From Phyllobacterium brassicacearum (lineage in GTDB: Bacteria; Pseudomonadota; Alphaproteobacteria; Rhizobiales; Rhizobiaceae), in assembly GCF_003010955.1 (NCBI RefSeq), contig NZ_PGGO01000016.1, positions 1-64,000 of the forward strand: a stretch of 64,000 bases of DNA. Direction: 5' to 3'. Under the pieces are notes generated by a model. It did no database searches. It was not told the DNA's origin and saw only the letters and a list, made by a program, of their open reading frames with translations. How positions within the stretch are numbered: position 1 is the stretch's first letter; every line of letters begins with the position of its first letter. Below are positions 9,058-18,016 of this stretch, piece after piece. The translations under genes and the position numbers were made by a program.

Positions 9058-9445
9058 TTGGACGCAGCCAACCGATCGCAGCAGCATCAGGCAACGCCGA
9101 GCTTTGCTGAACTTTTCACTCCCAAGCTGATCACCGTCCTGCGCGAAGGTTATGGCCGCACGAAATTTCAGGCGGATCTGGTTGCCGGGTTGACGGTTGC
9201 AATCGTTGCACAATTTCATTCTCGACTGCTCCGCGGTGCCTTAGCTTGATTCCACAGCGGCCAATGTCATCGAAGCCTCGGCGCGCAAGGCGGAACGGGC
9301 AGGAGTCCGGTTCTTCATAACCGGTGCTTCGCCAAGTGTGCGGCGCATGCTGAGCTCGCATGGTGTACGCCCGCCCCGCGTTGCTTATGCCGCCACCATC
9401 GAGGACGCAAAGGAACTGCTTCGCTCTTCAGCTCATGGAACCTAG
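9058..9445 (+). pseudogene. SulP-family anion permease with internal deletion (N-terminus joined to STAS domain)
   Basis: The first part reads SFAELFTPKLITVLREGYG then LVAGLTVAIVA, the cytoplasmic start and first helix of SulP sulfate/bicarbonate permeases. At about 9209-9250 the frame breaks, and a second frame gives the end of a STAS domain: STAANVIEASARKAERAG, VRFFITGASPSVRRML, ending in AKELLRSSAHGT*. The remaining ~400 residues, all transport helices, are missing, so this cannot be a permease. The start codon is uncertain (TTG 9058). Deletion between two points of one gene is the simplest explanation. Confidence 0.82.
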
Positions 9446-9554
9446 TATCGTTCCAGCCTCCATCTTTGGGGAGCGGGAAGAGAAATCATTCGACTGAGCC
9501 CCGTTGCTGAGCGTGATAAAATGAGGCATGTACATCCTAGCAAGCATCGGCAAA

Positions 9555-9625
9555 TGTTCGTTTGAAAATGCCGATAATGGCAGATTTCGATTGGTTCCTA
9601 AATTGTCTACAGTGACTTATCAGAC
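9555..9625 (+). repeat. Dispersed repeat family, copy 2 (3' half)
   Basis: GTTCGTTTGAAAATGCCGAT, then CAGATTTCGATTG and TCTACAGTGACTTATCAGAC match the right half of the full copy at 35142-35329. Confidence 0.65.
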
Positions 9626-9773
9626 TAAGAGACGCCACTTCCACGCTGGGTCCACAGCAGCCCCTCAAGTGATGAAATGTGAACTCGAGCAGAGTTGGTA
9701 AGCAAGCTTGCTCGAGTTACCGACGCTGCGGACCCAGTCAGAAGACATTTGCGATGCGTGCATCGCTGCAAAG

Positions 9774-10784
9774 TCAGCTCAGAGCAGCCCGTTCCTTTTC
9801 GGGCGAAACGCCACATTTCAAGGGACGTTCGCGATTAAGGCGATCCCATCGCAAAACCTGTTCTAACGTGTCGGTGGGAGGTCGAGTGGTGAGTCCCGCC
9901 GCATGCGCTTTTCCGGTATCGACCTGCATCAAGTATCGAAACGATGGAACTGGCGGTGCCATCAAAGGCATTTCCGACCAGGCCTCGATCTCGGCGTCCT
10001 TCAGTTTTTGCTCACTCACCCAGACAAGTTCGGCACCCGATTCTGAAATTCGGATGGCTTCATTGAGGACTGCGCAAAGCGGCATTTCGGGACCGGTTAC
10101 ATTGTAGATCCCTGAAAGCTCCGACACCGCGGCGTGTACGGCAAATTTGGCGGCGTCACGCGCGTCGATCAACTGGATTGGCCGAGAGTGCGGAGCCGGC
10201 GCAACGACCATACCTCCTTGGTCGATGCGTCGTACCCACCAGGTTAAACGATCCGTGTAGTCGCCCGCTCCTGCAAGCAGCCCCACGCGCAGTGAGATCG
10301 CTTTCTCCCCCAGGCGGTCGTGGGCGAGGATCTCGCATGCGCGTTTGAGCGGACCATAGGATGCCCCATAGGCGGCGGCGTTGCCGCGATTCCTTTCCGG
10401 TACATTTCGCGCGACCTCGACATCGGCCTCATTCGCCGTTGGAACGGCATCTGACTCGTTCAGTAGCGGCTTCAAGAAGGTCCCATAGGCTGAGATCGAA
10501 GAAACCAAAACATACCGCCGGAAACCCAACCCGATTGCGTCAAGCAAGTTTTCGACAGCGTCAGGCGAGAAAGCGCAGGTATCGAAGACAAAATCGAACT
10601 GTTCATTCCGGAGAGCAACCAGAGAGCCATAGCGATCGCCGTGCAATGTCCGCGTTCCATCGGGTAAATCGCGCTTCGTTCCTCCGCGCGAAAGGACGGT
10701 TACCTCGTGACCTGCTCTGGCGATGCTGTCGACGATCGCTCCTCCCAGAAAGCCGGTTCCGCCAACAACAAGTGTCTTAAACAT
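9774..10784 (-). CDS. NAD-dependent epimerase/dehydratase (extended SDR family)
   Basis: Soluble 336-residue nucleotide-binding protein. The Rossmann fold start VVGGTGFLGGAIVDS has the GxxGFxG dinucleotide motif of extended SDRs at about residues 6-14. VFDTCAF and YVLVSSISAYG correspond to strands 4-5, and a YGxxK-like element (ASYGPLKRACE) supplies the probable catalytic Tyr/Lys. The C-terminal half binds substrate in this family. Its sequence resembles the sugar-nucleotide and isoflavone-reductase-like branch, but the substrate cannot be read. It is monocistronic, with debris on both sides. Confidence 0.85.
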   Translation of the reverse strand: MFKTLVVGGTGFLGGAIVDSIARAGHEVTVLSRGGTKRDLPDGTRTLHGDRYGSLVALRNEQFDFVFDTCAFSPDAVENLLDAIGLGFRRYVLVSSISAYGTFLKPLLNESDAVPTANEADVEVARNVPERNRGNAAAYGASYGPLKRACEILAHDRLGEKAISLRVGLLAGAGDYTDRLTWWVRRIDQGGMVVAPAPHSRPIQLIDARDAAKFAVHAAVSELSGIYNVTGPEMPLCAVLNEAIRISESGAELVWVSEQKLKDAEIEAWSEMPLMAPPVPSFRYLMQVDTGKAHAAGLTTRPPTDTLEQVLRWDRLNRERPLKCGVSPEKERAALS

Positions 10785-11204
10785 CGTTCATCCATTCGCA
10801 CTGTGCCCGTAGCAGGTCGATCCAAGGACTACCGCCCGATAAAGGGTGCATTATGGTTACAACGCAATGGCGAAAAGTTGAAGGCTTCATCGTCCCTACG
10901 CTCAAGATTGCCATTCCCTTCAGTTGAGGGGCGCGGGCATCGCTGGAAGATGCCGATAGTCCGACGGGTTTCAACACGATGAACGCCAGATAATTCATTG
11001 GCTGTGACGGATCGGCTTGCTTTTATCCAGTCGCTGAGCTGCCAAGAGATAAGGAGGGGTCAGTCCAAGGTGCTGGGAACTTTTCTCGGGAGGAAGGTGA
11101 CAAAGGCGAAGTTTAGCGGGCCGTGAAACCGCGTGGCGACCCGCCAAAAACACGATGCTGCCTTAACGTGACATCGCATAAATAACACCCTAGTTGTATT
11201 TTTC
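10785..11204. other. Intergenic, no gene recognised
   Basis: Upstream region of the SDR gene. AT-richer than its flanks, with only short unsupported frames. Confidence 0.35.
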
Positions 11205-11543
11205 TTAGGCTTGAGTTAGGGAATCTTCGAATGGATTGGACTTGCGCGAATGCAACATAATGACGTCGATCGCAATTCGTTGAAAGCCGCACCGTCCTCC
11301 TTGTTCCGGATGGAGGCCATTGTCGCACGGCAGGATGCCTGGCTTGGGCGGACCGTCTTGCTGCGGCCGCAACATGACATGGGCTTGCTCATGCATGAAC
11401 CCGATCTTGCGACTTTCACCGAAGAGATGGACGTCAAGTTGCGTCGCTTCAGGAAGGATCGAAAGGAGGGGGGTCCCTGCGGCTACAAATTGCCCCTGCT
11501 GCACGAGCACAGCCGTGACTGTTCCGGCCCGTGGCGCCGACAC
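11205..11543 (-). pseudogene. HlyD-type membrane-fusion protein fragment
   Basis: The frame begins inside a gene: SAPRAGTVTAVLVQQGQFVA is the lipoyl-like hairpin of HlyD/MFP adaptor proteins and LLSILPEATQLDVHLFGESR the following beta-barrel part. Similarity stops after about 65 residues (HVMLRP), where the usual YxAFPYQKFG continuation is lost. Both the N-terminal half and the C-terminus are missing, as is any partner ABC exporter, so this is a fossil of a peptide-secretion system. Confidence 0.7.
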
Positions 11544-11875
11544 AGGCGAACCTCCTTGTCACGGGGCACTCAAATGGGGTCTTCCTCAATCTGTGTGATG
11601 ATTTTTTTATAAACTACCTGTCCTTGGCTATCTAACAGAACATCGTAAGCCTTCGCGACGTTCCAAATCTATCAGGCTGGCCCCATGGATACCGCCTTAT
11701 GCCAGTTCCAGTCACCTTCCTGGGTGCCGCGAGTGGTGAAATTGGGTTTGGGCTGCTGCAAAATGGTGTCGTCCCTGACTGGAATGCCAAGACGGGCGAA
11801 TCGGCCGCCTGTGGCGGCTTGAAATCGCCTTCCGTCGGCGTACCATTACGTTGCCTACCTTGAAGGAGCGCAGCC
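11544..11875. other. Gap without recognisable gene
   Basis: Leader of the PF04008 gene at its right end (AAGGAG before ATG 11876). Nothing else identified. Confidence 0.4.
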
Positions 11876-12361
11876 ATGGAACTCACCGTCGTGCCCATCG
11901 TCAAGCCGGACGCCGCCAACTTCATTTTTGGCCAGTCGCATTTCATCAAGACTGTGGAAGACCTCCACGAGGCGCTGGTAGGCGCGGTTCCTGGCATCCG
12001 CTTCGGACTGGCCTTCTGCGAGGCCTCCGGTAAGCGGCTGGTGCGCTGGTCGGGTAATGACGAAGCCGTGCTCGCCCTCGCACGCGACAACGCATTGGCC
12101 ATTGGCGCCGGCCACACTTTCCTGATCTTCCTGGGCGAGGGATTCTTTCCCGTCAACGTGCTGGCTGCGGTGCGTGCGGTGCCAGAGGTCTGCCGCATCT
12201 ACTGCGCGACGGCCAACCCGACACAGGTGATCGTCGCGCAAACGGAGCTGGGCCGCGGCGTGCTCGGCGTGGTGGATGGCGCCTCACCGCTGGGTGTCGA
12301 AACCGACGCGGACATTGCATGGCGAAAAGACCTGCTGCGAAAGATCGGCTACAAGCTGTAG
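11876..12361 (+). CDS. Adenosine-specific kinase-like protein (PF04008)
   Basis: 161-residue soluble protein of the PF04008 (DUF355, 'adenosine-specific kinase') family, found mostly in archaea and scattered bacteria. Characteristic stretches are NFIFGQSHFIKTVEDLHEAL near the start, GIRFGLAFCEASGKRLVRW, ALAIGAGHTFLIFLGEGFFP in the middle and GRGVLGVVDGASPLGVE near the end. Full length for the family. AAGGAG lies 8 nt before ATG. The family name rests on structural work and the reaction is not firmly established, so no physiological role is claimed. Isolated gene. Confidence 0.87.
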   Translation: MELTVVPIVKPDAANFIFGQSHFIKTVEDLHEALVGAVPGIRFGLAFCEASGKRLVRWSGNDEAVLALARDNALAIGAGHTFLIFLGEGFFPVNVLAAVRAVPEVCRIYCATANPTQVIVAQTELGRGVLGVVDGASPLGVETDADIAWRKDLLRKIGYKL

Positions 12362-13100
12362 TGGCTGGATGAAGCCGAAGTCGACGGGCCTGCATCGACA
12401 ATACCGTCAAGCTCATGACCCAGATGCCCGGACCGTTCCACGCAACGTGGCGGTGACCGCGCGCTACGGCGCGTATGGTCGCCGCATGCCATGCCTCTGG
12501 CGGTCGCTCTGGTTGCCCATCACGAGGACTTGCGGCGCAGCACGAGGAACAGCGTCGGTGCGCATAGGGCCGCAGGCGTACGACAAGGCCAACGACCATC
12601 GAGGGCGAGATCATTGACGCGAGCGATTGCGGAGCAGCTAAACCGGTGCGCGACCAGATTGGAGAATCTCCGTGCCTGCCCCTCGCCTCGCCTGGTCCCA
12701 TCTCGCCGGCCGCGAGGTCCTCTCAGACTGGCCTGGAACGGCCGGACACACGTCAGCACCCGACCACTTTGTTCATCGCCACCCGTAAGATTTTGCTTGC
12801 ATCCGGCGGGGCGTCCACACACGTTCCTTTGAAAATCTCGATAAAGGCACATTCGGCTTATGCCTAAGTCTCCGGAATTCCATGAGATCAGTTTCACGTC
12901 GCGGAACAGCATCCCACAAGAGTAACGATGTAGTCTAGGCGACTGTTGCGGGAGGCCGCACCGCATAGATGTGTGCGGATTAGCGAGGAGATCACGACAC
13001 TGTGACCACGGTTGCAACATCAAGTTGTCGGATTAACCCCGTGCGGATCGTCGTTCGGCTAAAGGCGCCGATTGCGTGCTCCATTGTGAAAGGAAATGTC
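12362..13100. other. 739-bp gap without convincing gene
   Basis: Several overlapping open frames on both strands, a usual effect of GC-rich sequence, but none has a ribosome site together with recognisable protein sequence. Confidence 0.4.
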
Positions 13101-13262
13101 ATGTCGATGCTGAAAACGCCCATCGGTACACTCAACTCCCTCATCACCTCGTCGCTATTTCTGACCTTGCCCGTCTGGGAGGAGGATCTGGGTGGCTACC
13201 CAGCTCTGATTAGCGGTGGACAAAACGCGCCGCGCAGCCCCTTAAGCGCTGTCTCCGGCTGA
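13101..13262 (+). CDS. Possible small protein (53 aa)
   Basis: ATG 13101 follows GAAAGGAAATGTC, an acceptable ribosome site. The frame starts MSMLKTPIGTLNSLITSSL with one moderately hydrophobic stretch and ends 37 bp before the DHA2 exporter. No family recognised; it could be a leader peptide of the exporter or chance. Confidence 0.3.
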   Translation: MSMLKTPIGTLNSLITSSLFLTLPVWEEDLGGYPALISGGQNAPRSPLSAVSG

Positions 13263-13299
13263 GGAGAACGTCTCTACTGTCTGTCACAAAGGAATCTTC

Positions 13300-14832
13300 A
13301 TGGCAGCCACTCGACCCCCAAAAGCAACGCGGCGCGAATGGTTCGGGCTTGCCGTGATCGCACTGCCCTGCCTGCTCTATTCCATGGACTTAACGGTCCT
13401 CAACCTCGCAACGCCGCATCTCAGCGCCGATCTTGAACCAACGAGCTCGCAACTGCTGTGGATCGTGGATATTTATGGCTTTCTGCTCGCCGGCTGCCTG
13501 GTCACCATGGGCACCTTAGGCGACCGTATCGGCCGCCGCAAATTGCTGCTGATTGGAGCCGTGGCATTTGGTGCGGCCTCAGTGCTAGCCGCCTTTTCTA
13601 CCAGTGCACCAATGCTCATAGCCGCCCGGGCCGTGCTTGGCATTGCGGCCGCTACACTCGCGCCCTCGACACTTTCCCTTATCCGCAACATGTTCTTGAA
13701 CGAGCGCGAGCGGACCTTTGCGATCGGCGTATGGATCGCCAGCTTTTCGGCCGGCGGTGCAATCGGTCCGCTGGTCGGCGGCGTTCTACTCACCTATTTC
13801 TGGTGGGGATCGGTGTTCCTCATCGCGACTCCGATCATGGCGCTGCTGCTCGTGCTTGGCCCAATTTACCTACCCGAATACCGTGATCCTGCGGCCGGAC
13901 GGCTGGATATCATAAGCGCAGCCCTATCGCTCGTTTCCGTTCTTGCCGTGATCTATGGGATCAAGCAGGCGGCCGAAATCGGCTTCAATTGGGTTACGCT
14001 TTTGAGCGTGGCAACGGGCGTGGTCTTCGGTGCCGTGTTTGTCCGGCGCCAACGGGTACTGCGCGAACCCCTGATTGATCTCGAGCTGTTCCGTCAGCCG
14101 GCCTTCAGCGCCGCCCTCGCCGTCAATGTCCTCGGTTTCTTCGTTGCCTTCAGCGCTTTTTTGTTCATCGCACAGTTTCTTCAACTGGTGTTGGGTCTCA
14201 CGCCTTTCGAGGCGGGGCTCTGGAGCGTACCCTCAGGGCTTGCCTTCGTTGCCGGCTCGATGCTGACGCCGCTCCTCGTCAAAGGACGCCGGCCGACATC
14301 CGTGATGGCAACAGGCTTTTTACTCGCGGCGGCGGGTTTCCTAGTTCTTATCCGTGCCGGCGAGCCGGCCACCCTCCCGACAACCATCCTCGGCTACGCC
14401 GTCTTCTCGCTGGGGCTTGCACCGGTTTTCACCTTGGCCACCGACACGATGGTTGGTTCCGTTCCACCCGAGAAGGCCGGTATGGCCTCCGGCATCGCGG
14501 AAACCAGTAGCGAGTTCGGGGGCGCGCTCGGCATTGCCCTCCTCGGCAGCCTTGTTACGACGATTTATCGGAGCCGGATGAACAATGCTCAGCTGGATGG
14601 GATACCGGCGGAGGCGGTCGAGATGGCTCGCAATACACTCGGAAGTGCGGTCACCGCGGCGCGGCAAATCCCTAAGGAAAATAGCGACGTCTTGCTCGTG
14701 ATAGCCCAAGACGCGTTTGCGCGAGCCTTCACGTGGGTTTCCGCGGTGAGCGCCGCGCTCGCCCTCCTCGGGGCGCTCCTCACCGTTCTGGCGATTCGTC
14801 GGTGGCACCCCGGTTCGAGGTCTTCCCATTGA
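13300..14832 (+). CDS. MFS transporter, DHA2/SmvA-QacA-type 14-helix exporter
   Basis: Inner-membrane drug:proton antiporter of 510 residues, the length of the 14-helix DHA2 class. Visible motifs are YSMDLTVLNLATPHLS in helix 1 (the acidic D1 motif of DHA2), the loop signature GTLGDRIGRRKLL, helix 4 arginine in LIAARAVLGIAAATLAPS, and motif C in helix 5 (FSAGGAIGPLVGGVLL). Closest in style to SmvA/QacA exporters of cationic antiseptics and dyes. AAAGGA precedes ATG. No TetR-type regulator adjoins it. Confidence 0.9.
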   Translation: MAATRPPKATRREWFGLAVIALPCLLYSMDLTVLNLATPHLSADLEPTSSQLLWIVDIYGFLLAGCLVTMGTLGDRIGRRKLLLIGAVAFGAASVLAAFSTSAPMLIAARAVLGIAAATLAPSTLSLIRNMFLNERERTFAIGVWIASFSAGGAIGPLVGGVLLTYFWWGSVFLIATPIMALLLVLGPIYLPEYRDPAAGRLDIISAALSLVSVLAVIYGIKQAAEIGFNWVTLLSVATGVVFGAVFVRRQRVLREPLIDLELFRQPAFSAALAVNVLGFFVAFSAFLFIAQFLQLVLGLTPFEAGLWSVPSGLAFVAGSMLTPLLVKGRRPTSVMATGFLLAAAGFLVLIRAGEPATLPTTILGYAVFSLGLAPVFTLATDTMVGSVPPEKAGMASGIAETSSEFGGALGIALLGSLVTTIYRSRMNNAQLDGIPAEAVEMARNTLGSAVTAARQIPKENSDVLLVIAQDAFARAFTWVSAVSAALALLGALLTVLAIRRWHPGSRSSH

Positions 14833-14987
14833 GATCGATAGTTGCTGAGCTCGGAGCCACAGGGCCAAATGGGGAAACCTAGAACAATTGCCTCGTTAGT
14901 CGGTCGAGGGCTGTACTGACAATGATTGCCTGACTGACGAAAACAGCCCAAGCTGTCGCGCCGATTAGGTGATAAGCGAAGGAGACC

Positions 14988-15410
14988 ATGGCGATGCCAT
15001 CAAACAGGAAATCGGGCGCGGAAGCCGAAATCAGCGAACTCATCGAAAACTGGGCCAGGGCAGTGCGCGAACAGGACTTGGATGGTGTCGTGGCCGGACA
15101 TGTCGAGGACATGGTGATGTTTGATGTCCCGCCACCTGTTCAAGTGCGGGGCATCGAAGCCTACCGCGAAACATGGCCGCCATTTTTTGACCACCAGAAC
15201 AGTGATTCCGCCGCAGCTTTCGACATTGTATCACTTGACGTCACGGCAGGCGAAGAGATTGCGTTCGCAACCGCCATACTTTCCTGTGGGACAAGAGAAG
15301 ATCTGGAAGAAAATCCGGAGCCTCGCCTTCGTTTGACTGTCGGGCTGCGCAAGGAAAGCGGGCACTGGGCCATTGCGCATGAGCACCATTCGTTTCCGGC
15401 CGAATCGTAG
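14988..15410 (+). CDS. SnoaL-like / NTF2-fold protein
   Basis: Small 140-residue protein with the NTF2-like (SnoaL/DUF4440) pattern: helix AEISELIENWARAVREQDLDG, then VVAGHVEDMVMFDVPPPVQVRG, EAYRETWPPFF and a C-terminal strand pair ending WAIAHEHHSFP. GAAGGAGACC directly precedes ATG. Such folds serve as small enzymes or binding proteins; the conserved His pair at the end lines the pocket in relatives. Function not assigned. Confidence 0.8.
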   Translation: MAMPSNRKSGAEAEISELIENWARAVREQDLDGVVAGHVEDMVMFDVPPPVQVRGIEAYRETWPPFFDHQNSDSAAAFDIVSLDVTAGEEIAFATAILSCGTREDLEENPEPRLRLTVGLRKESGHWAIAHEHHSFPAES

Positions 15411-15460
15411 CCTCGGGTGGAGCTCTCCGCCACTTCTTACAAATTATCTCTATATTTCAA

Positions 15461-15512
15461 TACATCGCGGGCGGTGTAGTGCTACAAAAGTAGCGACGAC
15501 CAATGGGGGAAA
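15461..15512 (+). repeat. Dispersed repeat family, copy 3 (short internal piece)
   Basis: ACATCGCGGGCGGTGTAGTG then CAAAAGTAGCGACGACCAAT match the centre of the consensus (gcggtttagcgc, caaaagtggcgacgactgat). Confidence 0.55.
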
Positions 15513-15698
15513 GGGTGCATCAGAATCGCTGGCGTGAACGCGTAAAAGCGTAGGGAACCATGATGCGCATTCGGCGTTAAAATATATGGTAGTTACGCTA
15601 CACCCTAGCCGCCTTTGTCGGCCATTGCGCCCCTACGCAGCGGCGTTTTTCGCGCGCCTTTGAAGGGTCCTTCGCGCCGTTATTTAGCGGAGGTTACT

Positions 15699-16487
15699 AT
15701 GTCATATAAGGATATCATCGTCTACCTGGACGCCAGCGACCTGAACGAGCCGAGGGTCGGGACTGCGATCAAAATAGCTGCGCAACACAACGCGAAGCTG
15801 ACCGGCGTCGACATCAGCACAGCCGCAGCTTTCGAAGGCGAAAGGCGCGAACGGGCGCAAGCTATCCAGGGCACGTTTGAGAAGATGGTTCGGACAGCGG
15901 GGCTGGAAGCTGACTGCCGGGTGGCGGGTTCTTCAGCCAAGACTGCCCAGGAACTCTGCTCGCTCTCGCATTGCGCGGATCTCATCGTTGCAAGCCAACC
16001 CCATCCTGACAGCGCTCATCTCGCCGCCGCGGCCGTTCCCAAAGACGTGCTGCTTGCGTCGGGCGTCCCGATGCTCATCCTCCCGACCGGGTGGGAAGCC
16101 GAGGATCATATCGGGCGGCGCATCCTCTTGGCATGGAATTTCAGCCGCGAATCGACACGCGCTCTCCATGACTCTATGCCGATGCTCGCCAAGGCCGAGA
16201 GTGTCGTGCTGTTCGTCTTCGACGCGAGCTTCGATCCACACCGTTCCGACGTGCTGGACGTTGTGGCTCATCTCGAACGACATGGGATCAAAGTGACGGT
16301 TGATGGTTGGCGCGGGACCGGAGAGGTCGACACGATCAGCGCGATGTTTGCAAGTCTGGATCGCGAGGAAGCCGACTTGATCGTCGCCGGAGCCTACGGG
16401 CATTCGCCTCTGTCGGAATCCCTGTTTGGAGGAGTCTCCGAACAGCTACTCCATAACGTCTCGATGCCGGTAGTAATGTCCCATTGA
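15699..16487 (+). CDS. Universal stress protein, tandem-domain type
   Basis: 262 residues, two UspA domains in tandem. Domain 1 (about 1-140) starts YKDIIVYLDASDLNEPRV and is degenerate in the nucleotide loop. Domain 2 (about 150-262) keeps the ATP-binding signature GAYGHSPLSESLFGG, matching G-2x-G-9x-G(S/T) closely. Start chosen at ATG 15699 because GGAGG lies 8 nt upstream; the frame is open further to 15615 without support. Proteins of this kind respond to starvation, oxidative or redox stress and probably bind ATP. Stands alone, with small genes downstream. Confidence 0.9.
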   Translation: MSYKDIIVYLDASDLNEPRVGTAIKIAAQHNAKLTGVDISTAAAFEGERRERAQAIQGTFEKMVRTAGLEADCRVAGSSAKTAQELCSLSHCADLIVASQPHPDSAHLAAAAVPKDVLLASGVPMLILPTGWEAEDHIGRRILLAWNFSRESTRALHDSMPMLAKAESVVLFVFDASFDPHRSDVLDVVAHLERHGIKVTVDGWRGTGEVDTISAMFASLDREEADLIVAGAYGHSPLSESLFGGVSEQLLHNVSMPVVMSH

Positions 16488-16872
16488 TCCGAAATTACGG
16501 GAAGACCGAATTCGTAATGGCCATGCGAGTGGATAGGTACTGCACTGCCCGGGCTTTGCATCGTTAATAACGATTGCAATTTCAATGTTTTAGAGATTTT
16601 TCCGGTAGGTCATCTTGCGTGCTTATAGAGCGGCTTCCTGTGAATTTTTCAAATTGCAGTCCTTTGTGGGAAGAAAACGCCCGCCCGAGGCGGATGCCGC
16701 TCGGTCATGCGTGTCGCTTCCGCCGGCAATGTCTGCGCGCTTCTCAAAGACCCTGATCCAGCCTACTCTGTGCCTACCGGTTGGCAAATGGAGTCGATGA
16801 TCCGGGAAATGACGGCCAAAGACCCAAAAGAACTCACCTGGCCAACACATAGCGGGATAACAGGAGGTAACA
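16488..16872. other. Leader region without confident gene
   Basis: Open frames at 16574-16800 and 16707-17012 lack ribosome sites and known similarity. The right end carries the AGGAGGT of the next small gene. Confidence 0.35.
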
Positions 16873-16989
16873 ATGGATCTCAAGGACAGACGCCTCTGGT
16901 ACGGCGTAGCCGTGATCGTGGTATTGATCGTGATTGCCTATGCGGCTGGTTGGTTTGGTGGGCCGCCGACACCAGTGCCACCGCAGTGA
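16873..16989 (+). CDS. Small single-span membrane protein (38 aa)
   Basis: ATG 16873 is preceded by AGGAGGT at optimal spacing. The peptide has a basic start (MDLKDRRLWYG), one strongly hydrophobic helix (VAVIVVLIVIAYAAGWF) and a proline-rich tail (GGPPTPVPPQ). It should sit in the inner membrane with the tail outside. Too short for most gene finders, but the ribosome site and composition support it. Confidence 0.7.
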   Translation: MDLKDRRLWYGVAVIVVLIVIAYAAGWFGGPPTPVPPQ

Positions 16990-17129
16990 CAACGCTCGTC
17001 ACGCCCCGTTAGACCTTATGATTTGGAACAGCTCTTGTCGCCGCCCCTACAATGCTGATGGTCTTGCAATCTATAATTATTCGCATATCCTATTAATAAT
17101 AATTTGATCCGCAAGGAGGTGCTACCCTC

Positions 17130-17600
17130 ATGACTGCCGAAACAATCGACCACACCACACTATCCCGGCTCGTGGAGGCTGGCGCCGTGCGCGGGGCGCA
17201 TGTCGTCGGCCAGGCGGGTGGATGGGCCGTCACCGTAAAATACGGCATGGCAGAGCGGTCGCTCGCTGCGCAGCGGAGCCGACAAGTCCGCCTGTTCAAA
17301 CGCATGGAAACGCTTGTGTCCTATCTCAAGGCTGTGGGAATCTCCCACTTCGACGTGGATGCGGCGGATTACACGCCGGAAGGGGGCAAGGATCATTCCC
17401 GACCGGATCGGGCCGAGGCGCTGCGCCGTGTACACGAAGCCGCCGCCCATGACAAGTGGTTCCGCCAACAGGTCGGGGAAGCCATACGCGAGGCAGATGA
17501 CCCGAGCACAGTTTGGGTTAGCAATGACGACGCCAACAAGGGGTGGGCGAAGAAGCGGGCAGCGCTTGCCGCACGGATCGCGGCCGGAGATAAGGCTTGA
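17130..17600 (+). CDS. Putative antitoxin of a ParE-type system, unusually large (156 aa)
   Basis: Starts at ATG 17130 with AAGGAGG upstream. The protein begins with TLSRLVEAGAVRGAHVVGQ and VKYGMAERSLAAQRS, continues with RLFKRMETLVSYLKAVGI, which resembles a DNA-binding helix pair, and ends in a Lys/Ala-rich helix (WAKKRAALAARIAAGDK). Its stop overlaps the TTG start of the ParE toxin by 4 nt (TTGA), so the two are translationally coupled. Position and coupling argue for an antitoxin, or a plasmid-maintenance protein that has acquired this role. It is about twice the length of ParD proteins and shows no ribbon-helix-helix or Phd pattern. Autoregulation is expected but no operator was identified. 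Confidence 0.62.
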   Translation: MTAETIDHTTLSRLVEAGAVRGAHVVGQAGGWAVTVKYGMAERSLAAQRSRQVRLFKRMETLVSYLKAVGISHFDVDAADYTPEGGKDHSRPDRAEALRRVHEAAAHDKWFRQQVGEAIREADDPSTVWVSNDDANKGWAKKRAALAARIAAGDKA

Positions 17601-17896
17601 TTGTTGCTTGGCTCCCGCGAGCACTCGCAGATCGGGACGCGCAACTTGACTATATCGCAGCCGACAATGTGAGCGCCGCCATCGAGCAAGGCGACAGGAT
17701 CCAGCACCAGGTCAACTTGTTGGCCGATCATCCGGCGATGGGAAGGGTGGGACGAAAGCGCGGTACCCGTGAGCTGGTAATCTCCCGAACACCGTTCGTT
17801 ATCGTCTACCGGGCGCCCCGGAGCACGCAACGAGTCGAGATTCTGCGTGTCCTGCACGGTGCACAGCAATGGCCACCCAAGCCCCTCAAATTGTAA
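17597..17896 (+). CDS. ParE/RelE-superfamily toxin
   Basis: 99-residue protein with the ParE layout: AWLPRALADRDAQLDYIAA for the first helix pair, NLLADHPAMGRVGRKRGTREL in the middle and FVIVYRAP - VEILRVLHGAQQWP for the closing strands and tail, typical of plasmid-stabilisation toxins acting on DNA gyrase. The start is the TTG at 17597, which overlaps the antitoxin's TGA; no later start would keep the first helix. Full length for the family, with no inactivating change visible. Confidence 0.85.
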   Translation: MIVAWLPRALADRDAQLDYIAADNVSAAIEQGDRIQHQVNLLADHPAMGRVGRKRGTRELVISRTPFVIVYRAPRSTQRVEILRVLHGAQQWPPKPLKL

Positions 17897-18016
17897 GATG
17901 CCTTGACTGCGGTGATGCCCATTGTGCTTGCCCAGTTTTTTCTATCGGCAACTGGATGAAGCTGGAACATTTTGCATCACAGTTGGTTGATGTCGCATCA
18001 TCTACAGGAGGCCAAA

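Noticed and set aside
12520..13023. 167-aa minus-strand frame in the gap after PF04008
   Set aside because: No family resemblance, irregular composition and overlapping frames of similar length on both strands; typical of GC-rich noncoding sequence.
17130..17896. Classical ParDE operon
   Set aside because: The upstream protein is about twice the length of ParD and has no ribbon-helix-helix pattern; kept as a ParE system with an unassigned antitoxin.
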